Notes: generated by a model not told the origin, from the letters alone. Positions 1 to 13,336 are shown, numbered from the stretch's first letter. The stretch: 64,000 nt of DNA from Amaranthus tricolor (GCF_026212465.1 NC_080050.1:28776070-28840069); one strand, 5' to 3'. Made by a program: numbers and translations.

Positions 1-48
1 AAGAATTCTATTTCTGTTCATCAACAAGATTTACCTACTTCTCTTCCT

Positions 49-175
49 GTTGTATGAGACTGTCTCACAGTAAGACGACCTCAAAACAAGAAGCCTAAAA
101 GATAAAAGTTTTTATTATTGGACTATTTAACCCATGTATGAGACATATCTCACTGTGAGACTGTCTAATACAACA
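49..175. mobile_element. short inverted-repeat MITE (GAGACTGTCTCACAGT family)
   Basis: The two ends are inverted copies of each other. The left end reads TTGTATGAGACTGTCTCACA and the right end is its imperfect reverse complement, enclosing about 80 bp of AT-rich DNA. A second member lies at 54603-54722 in the opposite orientation and shares the interior (the CTCAAAACAAGAAG segment and the TTATTATTGG segment). It has no coding capacity. Superfamily was not determined because no clear target duplication is visible. Confidence 0.65.
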
Positions 176-224
176 ATTTGTGGTTCTTTGTTAGTTAGAA
201 TTTTGTTACATACAATTGTTAACA

Positions 225-885
225 AAACATACACTTATCCATCTCCATGTTGGAGTGACTTCTGCTTAGACGAGGTTTTTAGAATATCCGATGTGTATAT
301 AATTCTATTTTTGTAATAATAAATGTTCTTTTTTTGAATTTTGAAAAATACGTATGGTACACACTATAATTTTACGTTTTTGATCAGTCTACTACAATAT
401 TAGAAAAATACCATCAAAAAATTCGATAGTAATTTTGTTTAATACTCTCTTTGTTCCATTTTTCTCCATGTTGGAGTGACTTCTGCTTAGACGGGATTTT
501 TAGAATGTCCGATGTATATATAATTTTATTTTACTGTCAAAAAAGTCAATAATAATTTTGTTTATTATTACTCTCTTCGTTCTATATAGTACGCTACATA
601 TTATGATTTTACGTTTTTGATCCGTTTGCTACAATATAAGGAAAATACTGTTGAAAAATTCAATAGTAATAATTTTGTTTATTACTCTCTTTATTCCATT
701 ATATATAGTCTGTTAGACTGCTACTATAATTTTACGTTATTGATTGTTCTTCTATAATATTAGAAAAATACCATCAAAAAATTCAACAGTAATTCTCTTT
801 GTTCCATATATTCTGATACTATATGATTCTAGGTTTTTGATTAGTGTGCTATAATTTTAGAAAAATACCATCAAAAAATCTAATT
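225..885. repeat. degenerate direct repeats
   Basis: A segment of about 65 bp starting CTCCATGTTGGAGTGACTTC occurs at about 243 and again at about 474. A second motif of roughly 100 bp (containing TTTTACGTTTTTGATC, ATTAGAAAAATACCATC and CTCTTTGTTCCAT) recurs at about 370, 610, 730 and 830 with substitutions and small gaps. No coding potential was seen. It looks like a locally amplified fragment of an older repeat. Confidence 0.55.
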
Positions 886-889
886 ACTT

Positions 890-2970
890 TAATTGGCCAA
901 GTCATTTCATATTTTACATTAGTATTTCATATGGATTTTTTAGCTTGTATTTTTTATGTGTAATATAAAATATAATTAATTAAAATTTTATTTAATTTCT
1001 TTTAATGTAAATTTTTATAATATTAAGAATTTTAGATCATATATACAAGTAATAATTGTAGCAACCGAAAAACCAAAAAATATACTCCTATATAATTTAA
1101 AATAAAAAAAAATAATTTTAAGAAGATCGCGTATGGATACGCACGAGGGGTCCAATGTCGTATGTGAAGTCGGTAGACAAGTGTGTGCATAAGGGATAAC
1201 ATTATTGTTGATACTACAATTCTAGACTGTATAATCCAAGTCTAATTTACTATCGCACGGACTACTATATAATATTGATATTGATAAATTAAAAAAAAGT
1301 GGCGAAATTAAGATTTCGATTACCAAGGCCTTTGAAATTAAGTACAAGAATAATAATTATTAGATATTAGAAAAAAAAATAAAATAAGAAGCTCATAAAA
1401 TATTTTATTTTAAGGATTTTTTGTTATTCTTTATAATTTTTTGTAAGAAAATTAATAATTGATAATTAATGGTGAAATTTAAACACGCACTTCTAATTAA
1501 ATACTTTTAATGTCGACCAATAGTGAAAATTTGAAATCGTGACAAGAGATAAGAAGGGAGTTGTGTTATATGTTCTAATATCATTATTTACGATAGATCA
1601 CAAGCTGTAACAATCTTTTCTTATTAGTCGTAGTTGAGTCGAATAAAGTATAATCTTTATCAAAACCGATCTTTCATATTGATTTATATTATTAAATTAT
1701 TATTATTATTAATGTCTTATTAGTGTTGTTTTTATTATTCAAATTCAAATAAGTAGTATAATACAGTTGGAATGGAATGCATAATTGATAATTATACTAC
1801 TCCTATTAAATACATCATATTGAATATTGATAGCCATTATTGAAGACAAGGCTTACGGACTACTGATGAACCTTCTCGTTTCCAACAGTTCCATCCGGCA
1901 TCCGGGCCTTAACATTTTTAAAAAATGATTTCCCCACTAGTTTTAGGGGATAATTAGTTTATAGAAGTATAAATTAATTCAAAGTACATTTTGATTTTAT
2001 AGAGCTTATGTGAGAGCTTTTTGAAAAAACGCAAAAATCTATAAGCGGTAGTCTCATTATGTGACGGGTATTAAAAGGCCGGCTTAAACTCAAAAAATTT
2101 TTTTAAAAAATTAAATTTTATCTTTAAGGTATCAATTCTGATCACATTAAACAGTTAATATGTACAATATAAGTTATTTTTAAAAAATTTTAAAAAAAGA
2201 GTCCTAAGCGATTGCTCAAATTGCTCCTCATAATTATACGCAAAATAAAATGTTTTTTTTTAGCTAATTTTCTTCCCCTAAAATTATTTCTTCTTTCATC
2301 ATTTTAAAAAATGAAAGTTATCTATTTCCTCTCATCAAAACATGAGATCAAGAAATAATTCACTAATTGGTTTTCTTAATGATTATGAAAATATAAGTAT
2401 ACTAACTCTAGCTAGCTAACTAGCAAGACTAATTAAATGCAAAATCATCCTTTAATCCACAATATTTGTTATAAGGATAAAAATTTAAACAAATTAAGAA
2501 AAGGGATTAAAGTAAATAAAAAAGTGTAACTTATGAAAAAACATAAAAAATGTATGAATAAAATAAAAGAATAATTTAAATATATAGATGAAAACTAATA
2601 AAAAATATATAAATCATAACCAAGATAAAAATGCAGCAAATCTAGTAGAACTAATCCAAAATAAAAAATACACCAGAACTAAGTATATAAAATGTGATTA
2701 ATCCAACATATAATAAAGTGGGTGGGGTTATAAATATAATTATGTGAAATTAGAGAATTTAATGATCATGAACAAAAACAAGTCACTCATCATATCAAAA
2801 AAGGGAAAGTTGCAAATCCAAATAATTTCCAGAAATTAGTTTGGTAACAAGACTTCTGAGAATAAATGGGAATAATGGAAGCAAAGTTTGTTCACATCTC
2901 TAATAAATTAACTCCACTAAAAATTTAGGTTAGGTTTATGATTAAAGTTTAAGGATATGTTATATATTTT
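890..2970. other. AT-rich intergenic DNA, nothing recognised
   Basis: No open frame with coding character, no inverted-repeat element with target duplication and no RNA gene was recognised. A segment near 1130-1200 is less AT-rich than its surroundings but has no identifiable content. Confidence 0.5.
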
Positions 2971-2974
2971 AACA

Positions 2975-3375
2975 TGCTTTCTCATATAAAAGCTTTTTGG
3001 ATTAGAAGTGTAAATACAGTATGTGCCCTCCTTATGCACTTGACACGTAATTTTCACTTTAAATAAAATAAAAAGTTTAAGCTGATAGTGAAAACCTCAT
3101 AATATGTTATAACATCACAAGAATGAGAAGATACGACTTACGAGTAGCCTTATAAATATTTGTGGGTCTCATGATATTAAAGCTTTAAACTTTGAAAGCT
3201 TGGTATGAGAATAGAAACATTTCTCCTGTTATGTTAACTCTGATATCATGTCAAGTAATCAATTCAATCAAAAAATTATATTATACATCACATGAAGGAA
3301 GATAGTCATATAAATGTTTGTGGGTCTCATGATTTAAAAGCTCAAAACTTTTACAAAAGCTTTGTAGGAATACTA
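2975..3375. repeat. dispersed repeat family, copy 1
   Basis: This stretch carries the phrase order GATTAGAAGTGTAAATACA, then TTTTCACTTTAAAT, then ATAATATGTTATAACAT, then GATATCATGTCAAG followed by CAATTCAATCAAAA. The same ordered phrases recur at about 42.4-42.8, 43.2-43.5 and 51.9-52.3 kb, with a short piece near 49.8 kb. It is non-coding and its transposon class is unknown. Confidence 0.5.
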
Positions 3376-3379
3376 CCTT

Positions 3380-4640
3380 AAGCAAGTAGAAGTAGTAGCT
3401 AATCATATCTGGAGCTACTCATTTCACATGCATGGGTGCATGCTTACCATCTAATGATCTAATTAATTTACTCTTAACATCAATCAACTTCTAATCATCT
3501 TATTAAACCATCTTTTGCTTTTAATTAATAATTTATAACTTAAGTTCATCACTTTTTCAACTGGAATTAGTGGGTTTAAAAATCCTTTAGAAATTATGAT
3601 GCTTCTCTTTCTTTTCAACAATATATAACAAGCACTTAAATTACATTAGCTAATTAAAGGGCTAAATATAGAACTCAGTGACCGATCTACATATTATGAT
3701 TCATTAATTAGTGGGTTTAAAAAATCAGATTCAAAATTGATAATAAAGTTAATAATGTTGTATAGAACCCAAAATTTTACAATCAAATGACGTACACAAT
3801 TTAATTTGTCAATTTATATGTAATGTTTATAAATAATAAAAAATGAATATTTATATATATTATAGAGTTCAAAAACTTTAACTGTCATTTTGTTAAGAAT
3901 TAGTCTATATGATACTAAGACTAACTAAAGTAGTACTTCGTCGTTTAAAATTTGTTTGATTTAAACAAAAAACTCTCACTAAAATTGATCAAATATGACA
4001 TACTCAAAGTAACAAATTTATAATTTTTTTAGTAAATTATTTGATCCGTTTTTTAATGTACTTCTTATTTGCAATATTCTACTTTAATGAAAAAAAGTTT
4101 CACTAAGGTTTTGAGAGAAATATAAAAGATAAAATATATTTATGTAAAATCTTGTTAGATTTATTTTAATATCTAGTATTTTATTATATATTTTTTAAAA
4201 AATTATGATGTAATTTAAGCATATTAAAATTTAAAATTTATTTTAAAAACTGTTTATAAAACTAAGTGGGAAGGAGAAAAAAAATAAAAGGTGTATAATG
4301 TAATGTGCATTTGATTAGTCCAAAAGATATTGGGACATGGTGAGCTTATATAAAATACACTTAAAAATAATTAAAATCTAAACAAGATTACATGTTGATT
4401 TGCCTTTTAATGCATGCAAGCATGCAAAAGACGACTATATTAATGATACTTCGAGTGTTTGACTGTCTTTTGATTGTTTGATCATGATTTATGAGCATCA
4501 AGATCTCAAACAACGAAAAAGCAATGGCTGGCTTCGATCCCCACACGAATGAGAATTTTAATTTTAGTTTACGACAAAGGTTAACTTTATTTTGCATCGT
4601 GTTCTGCAAAATAGCTTATTTGTCAATTTTAGCTTATTTA
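3380..4640. other. AT-rich intergenic DNA, nothing recognised
   Basis: Two short overlapping open frames on opposite strands near 4388-4682 show no recognisable domain and sit next to a tandem repeat, so they are not called as genes. Nothing else was seen. Confidence 0.45.
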
Positions 4641-4649
4641 TATACAAAC

Positions 4650-5335
4650 GATAGTCGGATGGTCAAACCATCTAAATTATAATGCTATTTGGTAATTTAG
4701 CTAGATAAAACAGTTTGTTGTTATGAATTAACTAATTTACAATAAGCTTCTCCAACCAGTATTTTCGAAATCAGCTAGTTAAATTAATCATTTCAATTAC
4801 CTGTTAGTCGTTTTCCAAGCACCTCGATGTTTTGGTAGAACTACGAGAAAGCAATGATTAGAACCTTCGATAGTTAGGTAGTCAAACCATCTAAATTCTA
4901 ATGCTTACAATTTGATGAACTAGTTGGTTAAAAAAGTTTGATGTTATGAATCAACTAATTTACAATAACTTGTTCCAACTAACCTTTCCAATATCAGCTA
5001 CTCAACTTAATCATTTTAATCAGCTATTAGTCATTTGCCCAACACCCTAATGTTTTGGTAGAACTACGAGAAAGCAATGATTGAAACCTTTGGTTGTTGG
5101 GTGGTCAAATAATCTAAATTCTAATGCTTATGGTTAGATAAATTAGTTGTTTAAAACAATTTGTTATTATGAATTAACTAATTTACGATAAGCTGCTCCA
5201 ACCAGTCTTTTCAAATTAGAATTCAAATCAATTATTTCAATCGGCTATTAGTCGTTTGTCAAACACCCTGATATTTTGGTAGAAGTACGAAAAAGCAATG
5301 ATTGGAACCTTCAATTATCAAACTAATTTAATGTT
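4650..5335. repeat. tandem repeat of roughly 220-230 bp, about three copies
   Basis: Three successive diverged units carry the same ordered landmarks: GGTCAAA..ATCTAAATT, then ATGAATTAACTAATTTAC, then CTCCAACCAG, then TATTAGTCGTTTG, then TTTTGGTAGAACTACGA and AAAGCAATGATT. TTTTGGTAGAA recurs near 4831, 5053 and 5275, giving a period of about 222 bp. Units differ by substitutions and small indels. It may be the edge of a satellite or a locally amplified repeat. It is non-coding. Confidence 0.65.
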
Positions 5336-6550
5336 TATTAATTATTGATTAATGAGGCCTGGTTGGATTAAAGTAAGGATGAATGAGCTTTATTAGTGTA
5401 AGAGTATACTAAATCATCCTAGAGCAGTGCAATTTTACAGGTAAACATCAGGTTGCTGCTGGCCCCAATTAGAATTTCACAAAGTGCTTGTTTACTTTGA
5501 AAATGAATGACTTTATTTCCCCATTTTAAGGCACTTTTAATTATCCCAACCATAATTATATTGCAAAAAATATTACCCAAACCATTAAATTTAAGTAACT
5601 AACCTTTGTCCAAGAAATTTAGGTAAAGCTTTTTTTTAAAAGCTTTTGACTATATATTTAAGTATTATGCTTAATTTTCTATTTGAATTCAAAAAATATA
5701 GATTTTCTTTGTGGTTTTATGTTTTTTTATAAATAAAAAATAAATATGTATCGATTTTGAAAAGCCACAACAGAATAATTAAAACTATTTTTTACAGTTT
5801 TATAATTTTTATTTTAAATTAACTTCTTTCAATCACATAATTACTAATAAGTATGGTCATGCTCTCACGCTTCTAGTTTTTATTTAGTTGGACTTGCCCC
5901 AAACTCGACTCTCAAACCTAACCCTCAAACTCGACTTAATTTAATGTAATCTTATTTTGTGATGCCTTATGACATAAAATCAGGTATTGGTACAATAAAA
6001 AATAGGTTTAGCTCTAAAATTTTGATATTAAACCGAACTAATAGATACATAATTAACTCGTACTTGACCTATAGACTCAAACTCTAAATAGAACCGATTC
6101 GACCTAACTTGCAGTCCATTTAAATCCAAGGGTAAAAATATTGTTTTACATCGATGGGTCATGGCCTTTTCTTGGTATTAATAAATTATAAGGGAAATTC
6201 CTCGTAGTAACTCTGAATTATCGGCTTTTCCACATGATAGACCAAATATTTATTTAATTCACATGGTGACCTTAAACTTCCAACTTTTCCACATGGTAGA
6301 CAAAAGAGAGGTGTTTTTGTTAACTTTATGCTATTTTTTCGAACATAATGATTTTTTTTCAAAAAATAGACGTCGCGATCACCCTAATTGGTCACATATT
6401 TCGTAATGTAGTCGAAATGAGTACTTAATTTAACCAAAAATTTAACATTTTTTCTACTATGTGTAAAATTTGAAAGCTCAAGGTCATCACGTGACTTTAT
6501 TGTTTACCACATGGAAAAGCCAAAAACTTAGGATCACCATATGAAATTTT
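5336..6550. other. intergenic DNA with one shared dispersed motif
   Basis: No gene recognised. At 6340-6380 the phrase TTTTTTTCAAAAAATAGACG followed by TCGCGAT matches phrases inside the foldback at 24002-24402, so a relic of that element family lies here. Confidence 0.4.
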
Positions 6551-6561
6551 CCAAATAATAA

Positions 6562-6704
6562 CAGCTAGTCTCCTGAGAGACCATCTCTTTGAGAGACGTC
6601 TCTCAGACCCAACTCATTTAAAGCTTAATTAAACTAAAAAAACGATAATAGTCTGACAAATTAAAATGATCTCTCAAAGGGACATTCTTTCACGAGAATT
6701 TGTG
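6562..6704. mobile_element. Mutator-like MITE (CAGCTAGTCT family) with 8-bp target duplication
   Basis: The element is 143 bp long. It begins CAGCTAGTCTCCTGAGAGAC and ends TTTCACGAGAATTTGTG; the ends are imperfect inverted repeats. AATAATAA flanks it on both sides (6554-6561 and 6705-6712). A target duplication of 8-9 bp and the same ends as the element at 28906-29057 put it in a Mutator-type MITE family. It is non-coding. Confidence 0.7.
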
Positions 6705-6712
6705 AATAATAA

Positions 6713-7955
6713 TTAGGTTTGTTTCAAATATATTCAAATCAAAGCGACCTTTAGATCCATATCAAATTGATGTTCAACCTATAAACTTAAACCCATCCGA
6801 AATATGATTACCTAACATGGGCTTTACCCATTTCTAACATCTAACTAATAGAATCATACCGAATGTAAGACCATCATAAACATAAGCAATAACCCACAGT
6901 TCATATCCCATTTTAAGAACTATCTAAGACCCATATTGCCTAATTTAAAGATTCTGAACTAATTGCAGCATTTTGATCTCGTAAAAGTCTCCCCGACACT
7001 ATTTCAGGACTTGAGAGTTGTAGACTGCCCTACAAATCAACATAAGTATTACAATTGCGCTTAGTTCTCATTCATACATATCTTAAATTAGCTAGAGGTC
7101 ATCCATCCTAAAATTAATCAATACCAACTACACTTAAATATATAGTTTTTAGTAAATGAACTTTTTTTAAAAGAAGGTGCACCTAATGCTCAATCAAATG
7201 ACTCAAAGTAACACACATCTAATGCTGCAGCATGCAAGATTAATAGGGACATAATTTATAACTTTAACATCAATGAGAAGTGATAGCAAACTCAAAGTAT
7301 TGTAGGAGTGAAGTTTGCACATCCCAAACAACAATATTTTATTATCCTAATGTCATTAAATGACTCCCACCTAAACGAAACTTCAAGGTCAAATGAAAAA
7401 ACCTTTACCCTTGTAATTGATAACAATTATATTATATATTCCATTGGTAGAGAGAAGTTTATAAAGTATTAGACTCAATATCTCTCAAATTCTCACAAGC
7501 CATTTTAAAACCCACCAAAAACCAGACATATTGCAGATGATTTTGAGTTGTTAGTCAATCACTCACAACTACAGCCACATTTCCACCCACCCTAACAAAA
7601 TCTTCAAAAAAAGATCAAATGATCAAAACTTACATTAATAGTGGCGGATAAATCTAAGCATGTAAATCAATAAACAAATTGTAGAAGATTAAAAAAAAGA
7701 CATAAAAGAAAAAAAGAAAGAAGAATTACCGGATTGGGAGAATGAGCTTAAAATAAAGTTCAATAATTATAGGATATATCATATGGTATTTGAGACTAAG
7801 TAGTACAAGGTCATTAAGCTAAGTATGATCTTAATTGGATTAAGTATTTATTTTTTTGAAATTTCACAGGTAGTATTGAACTTTTATGAAACGCCAGTGG
7901 TAATATTTTTGTAAGATTTTTTCACATGGTAGTATTCAGTTTATGTCTTATCTAA
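6713..7955. other. intergenic DNA, nothing recognised
   Basis: No open frame with recognisable product and no clear element boundary was found between the MITE and the LTR-like element. Confidence 0.45.
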
Positions 7956-7960
7956 TTGCC

Positions 7961-10846
7961 TGAAACAACCCAAATCAGCGTAGACAATATAATAATATTG
8001 TCTACAAAGCATAGCGGAAGACTTATAGAAGCCTGGGCTGAATCCAACCTGTGGCTCGATAGCCGCAACAAATCAATATCAGAGTATTTAAAACATTTTA
8101 CATAATTAAGTGAATATTATTTACAAAACATTATAAAATTATTTCAAGTTAATTTACAAATATCTAATTTACATTTGTATTTCAAAAAGAAGTCATCGCC
8201 TCGCACATAACACATAATACAAGTAGGCATCGTCTCCACATCAGAGCTAACCTGAAAATGGTCTATCTTCCATAAGAGATAGGCCCCCATCAAAGACTGT
8301 CAACAATTGAATTGTTGAGTAATTCGACAAACTATCACTTTTATATACAAGTCATTAACAAAATCTCAAATCAAATTCTTTGCTCAATTGGTAACTACCT
8401 AAAACATTATTATATCCAAATTCAAACTCTTTTAAAAACACCGTTTGGTATCGACATAAACACGGCTATGAACCTTTAGTTCATAACGAATCAAAATACG
8501 ACTATTACTTTATAAGTCAATAGCGAGACAATACGGCAAACGAAACATATGCTTTCATTGCGAAACAAACAAAACTTTATATACCAAACATATTTATTCA
8601 AAACTCGTTAAAAACAATAATGTAACAACAGTTTAAAACGTGGGAACATATGGACCGTCAGGAATTAGGCTTGATCTAAATCCTGAGAACACGGGTGATC
8701 GTCATCACCGAAAATATGGTTCTTGCAAGAACGAAACGAGATCGAGGGCTCGAGAGCGATCCGAATAACCATTACCTATTATCAAGCTATAGGATTTCAC
8801 AATAATCCGAATATAAATATCCGTTGCCAATTCCCAAAAACAGACATTTTTCAATGTCGAACATTTCAATATACAACGAATTAATAAATCACTTGATTTT
8901 CTTTGAAATCAATAACCATAACTCATTTTCATAGTACAATATATTTAAAAGCTCATATTTATAAAGCCATGAACATACAAAACATAATTTTGATTAAGGA
9001 CTAGAAGCAAGGTCAAATGAAGTCAAAATCCAAAATATCAATAGCAGTAATACCACACCTTATATAACATAGCTTGAACTTTGAAATACTTAAATTAAAT
9101 TTAAAATAGTAGTGTTTGTAAGATTACCTTTATGAATAAATTCTTCAACCAAAAATCACATTAGAAAACCAAAGAACTTCATTGATACATTTGAACAAAC
9201 ACCTTGTGTACGTCAACTTATAACGCCAAAAGATAACAATCCAGGCTCCCTATTTCATCACCATCAATAATACTCAACAAACTCATACTATCCATAATTA
9301 CCCAATAAAGAAACATAAAATAATCTTAAATACTTGATTAAAGAAACACCCAATTGAAATCCCAATTTAAACAATTAATCTCATGATTGGTTATTCTCGA
9401 TTTTCATGACATTTTGTTAGTATTTTTGTCATAACTCTCTTATACAAACTCATTTGGGGGCGATTCAAGTACCTACGCAGAGCTTTACAAATCTTATGAA
9501 GACACCAAAACCTAAAAATGGCTAGAAGATGCTTGAAATCAGTCGAGAACAGCGAGGACAACACCTGAATTTTTAAGAACTATAAATGAACTTTGTTTTT
9601 AAACTTTGAAGATGAATTAAAACCCAAATTGTAACCATTAATCAAATACTACCACATGAACTAGAACTCAAAGAGAACCCAAATGAATCCAACTTCAATA
9701 CTTGAATTAATTACCCAATTGAATTAATAACCATTACTAATCAACATTAAACAAGAACCCAAAACTTGATAAGAACTCAATTTGATACTAGAAACCTAAC
9801 TTGATATCATAATCAAAATTACCTAAAAAAATCTAATTGATACTCAAACTATAAACCAAAAACAAGATCATAATACCCAAGTTCAACATGAAGTTTAAAC
9901 TCAATAATCTTGACAATAACTTAGTCATCACAAACTCAAAGCATAGTAAACAAAATTTTCAACAATAAACAATATATTGAATCAAAATCATAGTCATAAA
10001 TCAAATGAATTTGATATATAAAATCAATTACTCAAAATCAAACTTTAAAAGCATTACTAATTGTGTCTTGCCTCTTTTATGAGCAAATCTCCATTAAAAC
10101 TTGATATGCAGGGTTTTTGAAAATCATGGATGAACTTTGCCCTCTTCAAAGCTTTTAACTTCAATCAACCTTCAAATAAACCTTTAGACAACTTCTAATT
10201 GATTCTAACCCAACTTTGATGCTCTATGAACCCTAACTTCAATAAAAACCCAATTAAGAAACTTTAACTTTACTTTTCTCAATTTAATCTTTCATTAAAA
10301 ACCCTGCTTTATTCCCTTAACTTGCAATTTTTAGACAGAATTTATGAGTATCAATTCCCTCTTTCTATTTGGGAATTTCGAACATGAAGAGATGAGAAAT
10401 AGGATTATAGAGGATTTTGGGTTTCCTGGGTAAAAGAGTTTTGTTTACTGATTATTTTTCTCATTGATGATGATGAATAATATGAGAATCATATTCTCTT
10501 GTTCTGATGTTTGTAGTCATCAAAAGAATGAGTAAGCAAATTGTGTCACTAACCTTAATCAATGTTTGACACTTCATACGTTTATGTGTCTAACCATGAC
10601 ACACATACCTTTTACCCTATTTTCATCGTATAACTTACTTTTGCCCCAAATTTAATACGATTGATATCCTTAAATAATAAAATATTATTTCGTATCTCAA
10701 TAACATAACATACTTAAAATTTAATAACCCAAATGTATTAAAATATTTTACTAAGTCCTAATAAAATATCACGCTTAAGAAATACTAATCCCAGATACAC
10801 TTAATTAATTACAATTAATTAAGCGGCTAATTTTTGGGCTATTTCA
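7961..10846. mobile_element. probable solo LTR, 2.9 kb
   Basis: The block begins TGAAACAACCCAAATC and ends TTTTTGGGCTATTTCA, so it has TG...CA ends with an inverted match (TGAAACAACCC against GGGCTATTTCA). It is flanked by TTGCC (7956-7960) and CTGCC (10847-10851), a probable 5-bp target duplication with one mismatch. No gag-pol coding sequence or second LTR is present, which fits a solo LTR left by recombination. Which strand is sense is not known. An unrelated large non-coding element cannot be excluded. Confidence 0.5.
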
Positions 10847-11274
10847 CTGCCGTAACATTTTCCGTTAATTTCTTGTCAATTTCCGTTTAATTCACCATTT
10901 TGATGTTTCTACCCTTATTAAGTGTTGGTTCTTGTCTTTATAATTTACCATAAACATTTGAGAGCATTGATGAATTAAGCGGTGAATTAAACGTCAAAAT
11001 GGTGAATTAAATATTTGAGAGCATAAAAATGGTTTAGGGCAAATTTCTTGTCTTTATATTTTTCAATCTTTTTGAGTATTTAAGTATTTGATGGTATATG
11101 GAATTTTTTTTGTTTTGTTTTGTACGGATTTAACTTCGGGTACTTTAAAAGTTTAATTTTTTATGCATGAGTTATTTTTTAAAATATTATTTATCTTTAA
11201 AATGTTTGTAGATTTTTATATGATTTTTGTATTTTTTAAGTATTTTTTTTAATGCAAAGATAGATTGTATCATA

Positions 11275-11559
11275 CTCCCTTCGTTCTTTTTTGTTTTTTT
11301 CGTTTATTTTTTACATAGTTTTTAAAGTAAATTTTGAGCTTTAATATCTCTAATTGCACATCATCAAAAATTATAAAAGTATATAATAATAAAGTATACA
11401 TTAAGAAGAATCTAACAAGATCTTAAATAGATATATTTTATCATCTATATATGTCTTAAATATCTTAATCAAATTTCTCTCTCCAAAATAGAATATTTTA
11501 AACGGGAAGAACATTAGGAAACGAAGAGAATATCAAATTAATGATGTTTGTGGAGGGAG
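11275..11559. mobile_element. Stowaway-like MITE
   Basis: A 285-bp block starts CTCCCTTCGTTC and ends GTGGAGGGAG, the terminal signature typical of Stowaway elements, with TA on both sides. It is non-coding. Confidence 0.65.
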
Positions 11560-11561
11560 TA

Positions 11562-12290
11562 TCATATAGAAGTTTTAACACATCATTTCATATCATACAT
11601 ACTAATAAAAATGCTGGAAAATGACAAATATTATTCTTAGGGAGCTTTGATGAATGGAATTATTTTCATAAATTATAGTTGATTAAATGACAATATTTAC
11701 CTAATTTAGAATCTGATTTTTTTTTAAATTGTAGCTAAATTAGGTTAAATACTTGTATAATTTATTATCGGTTTATAGCAATTTCACATACCTAACCTAA
11801 AATTTGATATATTTAAAACGAAAAAGTGATATGTTCGATAAATAATTTTTTAAAAAAATCAGTATTTAATTTTTGCGTTAAAGAAATCATGTATTCGATA
11901 AATTTAATTACGATAATATATACTTGCATTATTCTTTGAAATTATATATTTATATATTTTACAATTATAAATTCATAGATTGCACGAATTTCTATACTAT
12001 AATATTGAGACGATTTAAATCAAGACTTCTATCACCCATAGGCTATTACCATCTATTACATCATTATCGTCAAACATATTGATCACATAATCTACTATTA
12101 AAAATAATAGGAAATATCATTTTTAATAATACAACTTTTTACCATCTTTCTTATAATAATACAACTATTAATTAACCATAAATAACATGAACTAAAAGGT
12201 GTGTTTTCTTGTAACATCTCTAACTTGTCAACCTAGAATAGTAAGTCATTTTGTCCGATAGAAAAAGAAAATTAAAATAAAAAAACCCTT
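11562..12290. other. intergenic DNA, possible decayed Helitron end
   Basis: No gene recognised. At 11978-12001 the sequence AGATTGCACGAATTTCTATA resembles a degenerate form of the Helitron 3' end seen intact at 61323-61350, but the hairpin and CTRR end are not preserved. Confidence 0.3.
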
Positions 12291-12294
12291 TATT

Positions 12295-12560
12295 GTCCCA
12301 TCTACATCAGAGACTCCATCAATCACCACCCTTTCCACCACTGTGCGGTCCTCCCACCCTTCCCCCACCCCCTTTTCCTTACCCGCTAGGCCGCTACCAA
12401 ACATCCACTGTCAACGTCAACACCCGCCACCACCGTACCCACCTACCCTTCTACATCAATTAAACCTCGACATCTCCTCCCCGATGAACCCAGCCAACGA
12501 GCTCCATGCCCCGAGCCCTCTCTCCGATGAACAAACAGAACTCCTGCCTGTGTGAGACAA
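12295..12560. other. C-rich, unusually GC-rich island, function unknown
   Basis: About 265 bp with many CCACC and CCCTTCC runs stand out against an AT-rich background. Open frames on both strands are proline- or glycine-rich low-complexity products without a recognisable domain. It may be a captured gene fragment or a polypyrimidine tract. It is not called as a gene. Confidence 0.35.
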
Positions 12561-12945
12561 CAGAATGTCAAAGTCAAATGAATACCATTTGGTTTTGTTG
12601 GCCAAACATTACCCCATTGATACAACTTTTATATTCATCAATCATCATAGAAGGTCTCATTAATACCCCATTTCACAAATATGTCATTAATTTTAACTTG
12701 GATGGTATGGTGAAGATGGTATAAATGCTGTTTAGATAGAATCTCATAAGTTGGATTCCCTTAAGATGAAGAAATTAGAATTTGATTTTAATATTTATTA
12801 TATTATATTGACATTTCATCTTTCGACTCCTTTTTCACCCAATATAATTGAACAAATTAGATTTAAATTAGGGATTTAAAATTAAAAAATTACCAAAATC
12901 AATAATCCTGTTAATCACCTATAACCTATAATTCACATAAGTCTT

Positions 12946-13190
12946 TTAAAACCCAACCAAAAACCATGGTAAATAAAAGGATAAACTCATCTCCTTCTCA
13001 TTCAACAAATTGTATTCAATCTCTGAACTTCTGGCTAGTTTTTCTTCAATGGCTTGAAATCCTTCAATTAGCAAATGATATTTTGATTCCTTAATACAAT
13101 ATATGCAAATGGCGTCACATTCTGAATGCAAATGACACTCACATTTTTGCTCCAAGGTTGTAAGATTGTTTTGGAGTGAAATTTTCAACT
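12946..13190 (-). pseudogene. possible captured gene fragment, Cys/His-rich
   Basis: An uninterrupted minus-strand frame of about 80 codons reads like real protein rather than AT noise. It has a Cys/His cluster (C-E-C-H-x2-H-x-E-C-D-x3-C-x2-C) followed by a helix-like stretch (KYHLLIEGFQAIEEKLARSS). It starts on TTG with an in-frame stop shortly upstream, so it is not a complete gene. The stretch is bracketed by similar direct sequences near 12950 (AACCCAACCAAAAACCATGG) and 13257 (AACCCAAAAAAAACCATAG), which suggests an inserted or captured exon piece. I do not recognise the family. Function is unknown. Confidence 0.3.
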
Positions 13191-13336
13191 CATGTCATTC
13201 CACAATTGGTTTTGGAATTATGGATTTTGGGTAATATTTTCAATTGTAAATCACACAACCCAAAAAAAACCATAGTAAAGAAAGGGATTTACAGCACTGA
13301 CAATTTTCCTTCTATTATTTTTTTTTTCTTTAAATA

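Noticed and set aside
12343..12625. Overlapping open frames in the C-rich island
   Set aside because: Low-complexity Pro/His- or Gly/Arg-rich products on both strands with no recognisable domain.
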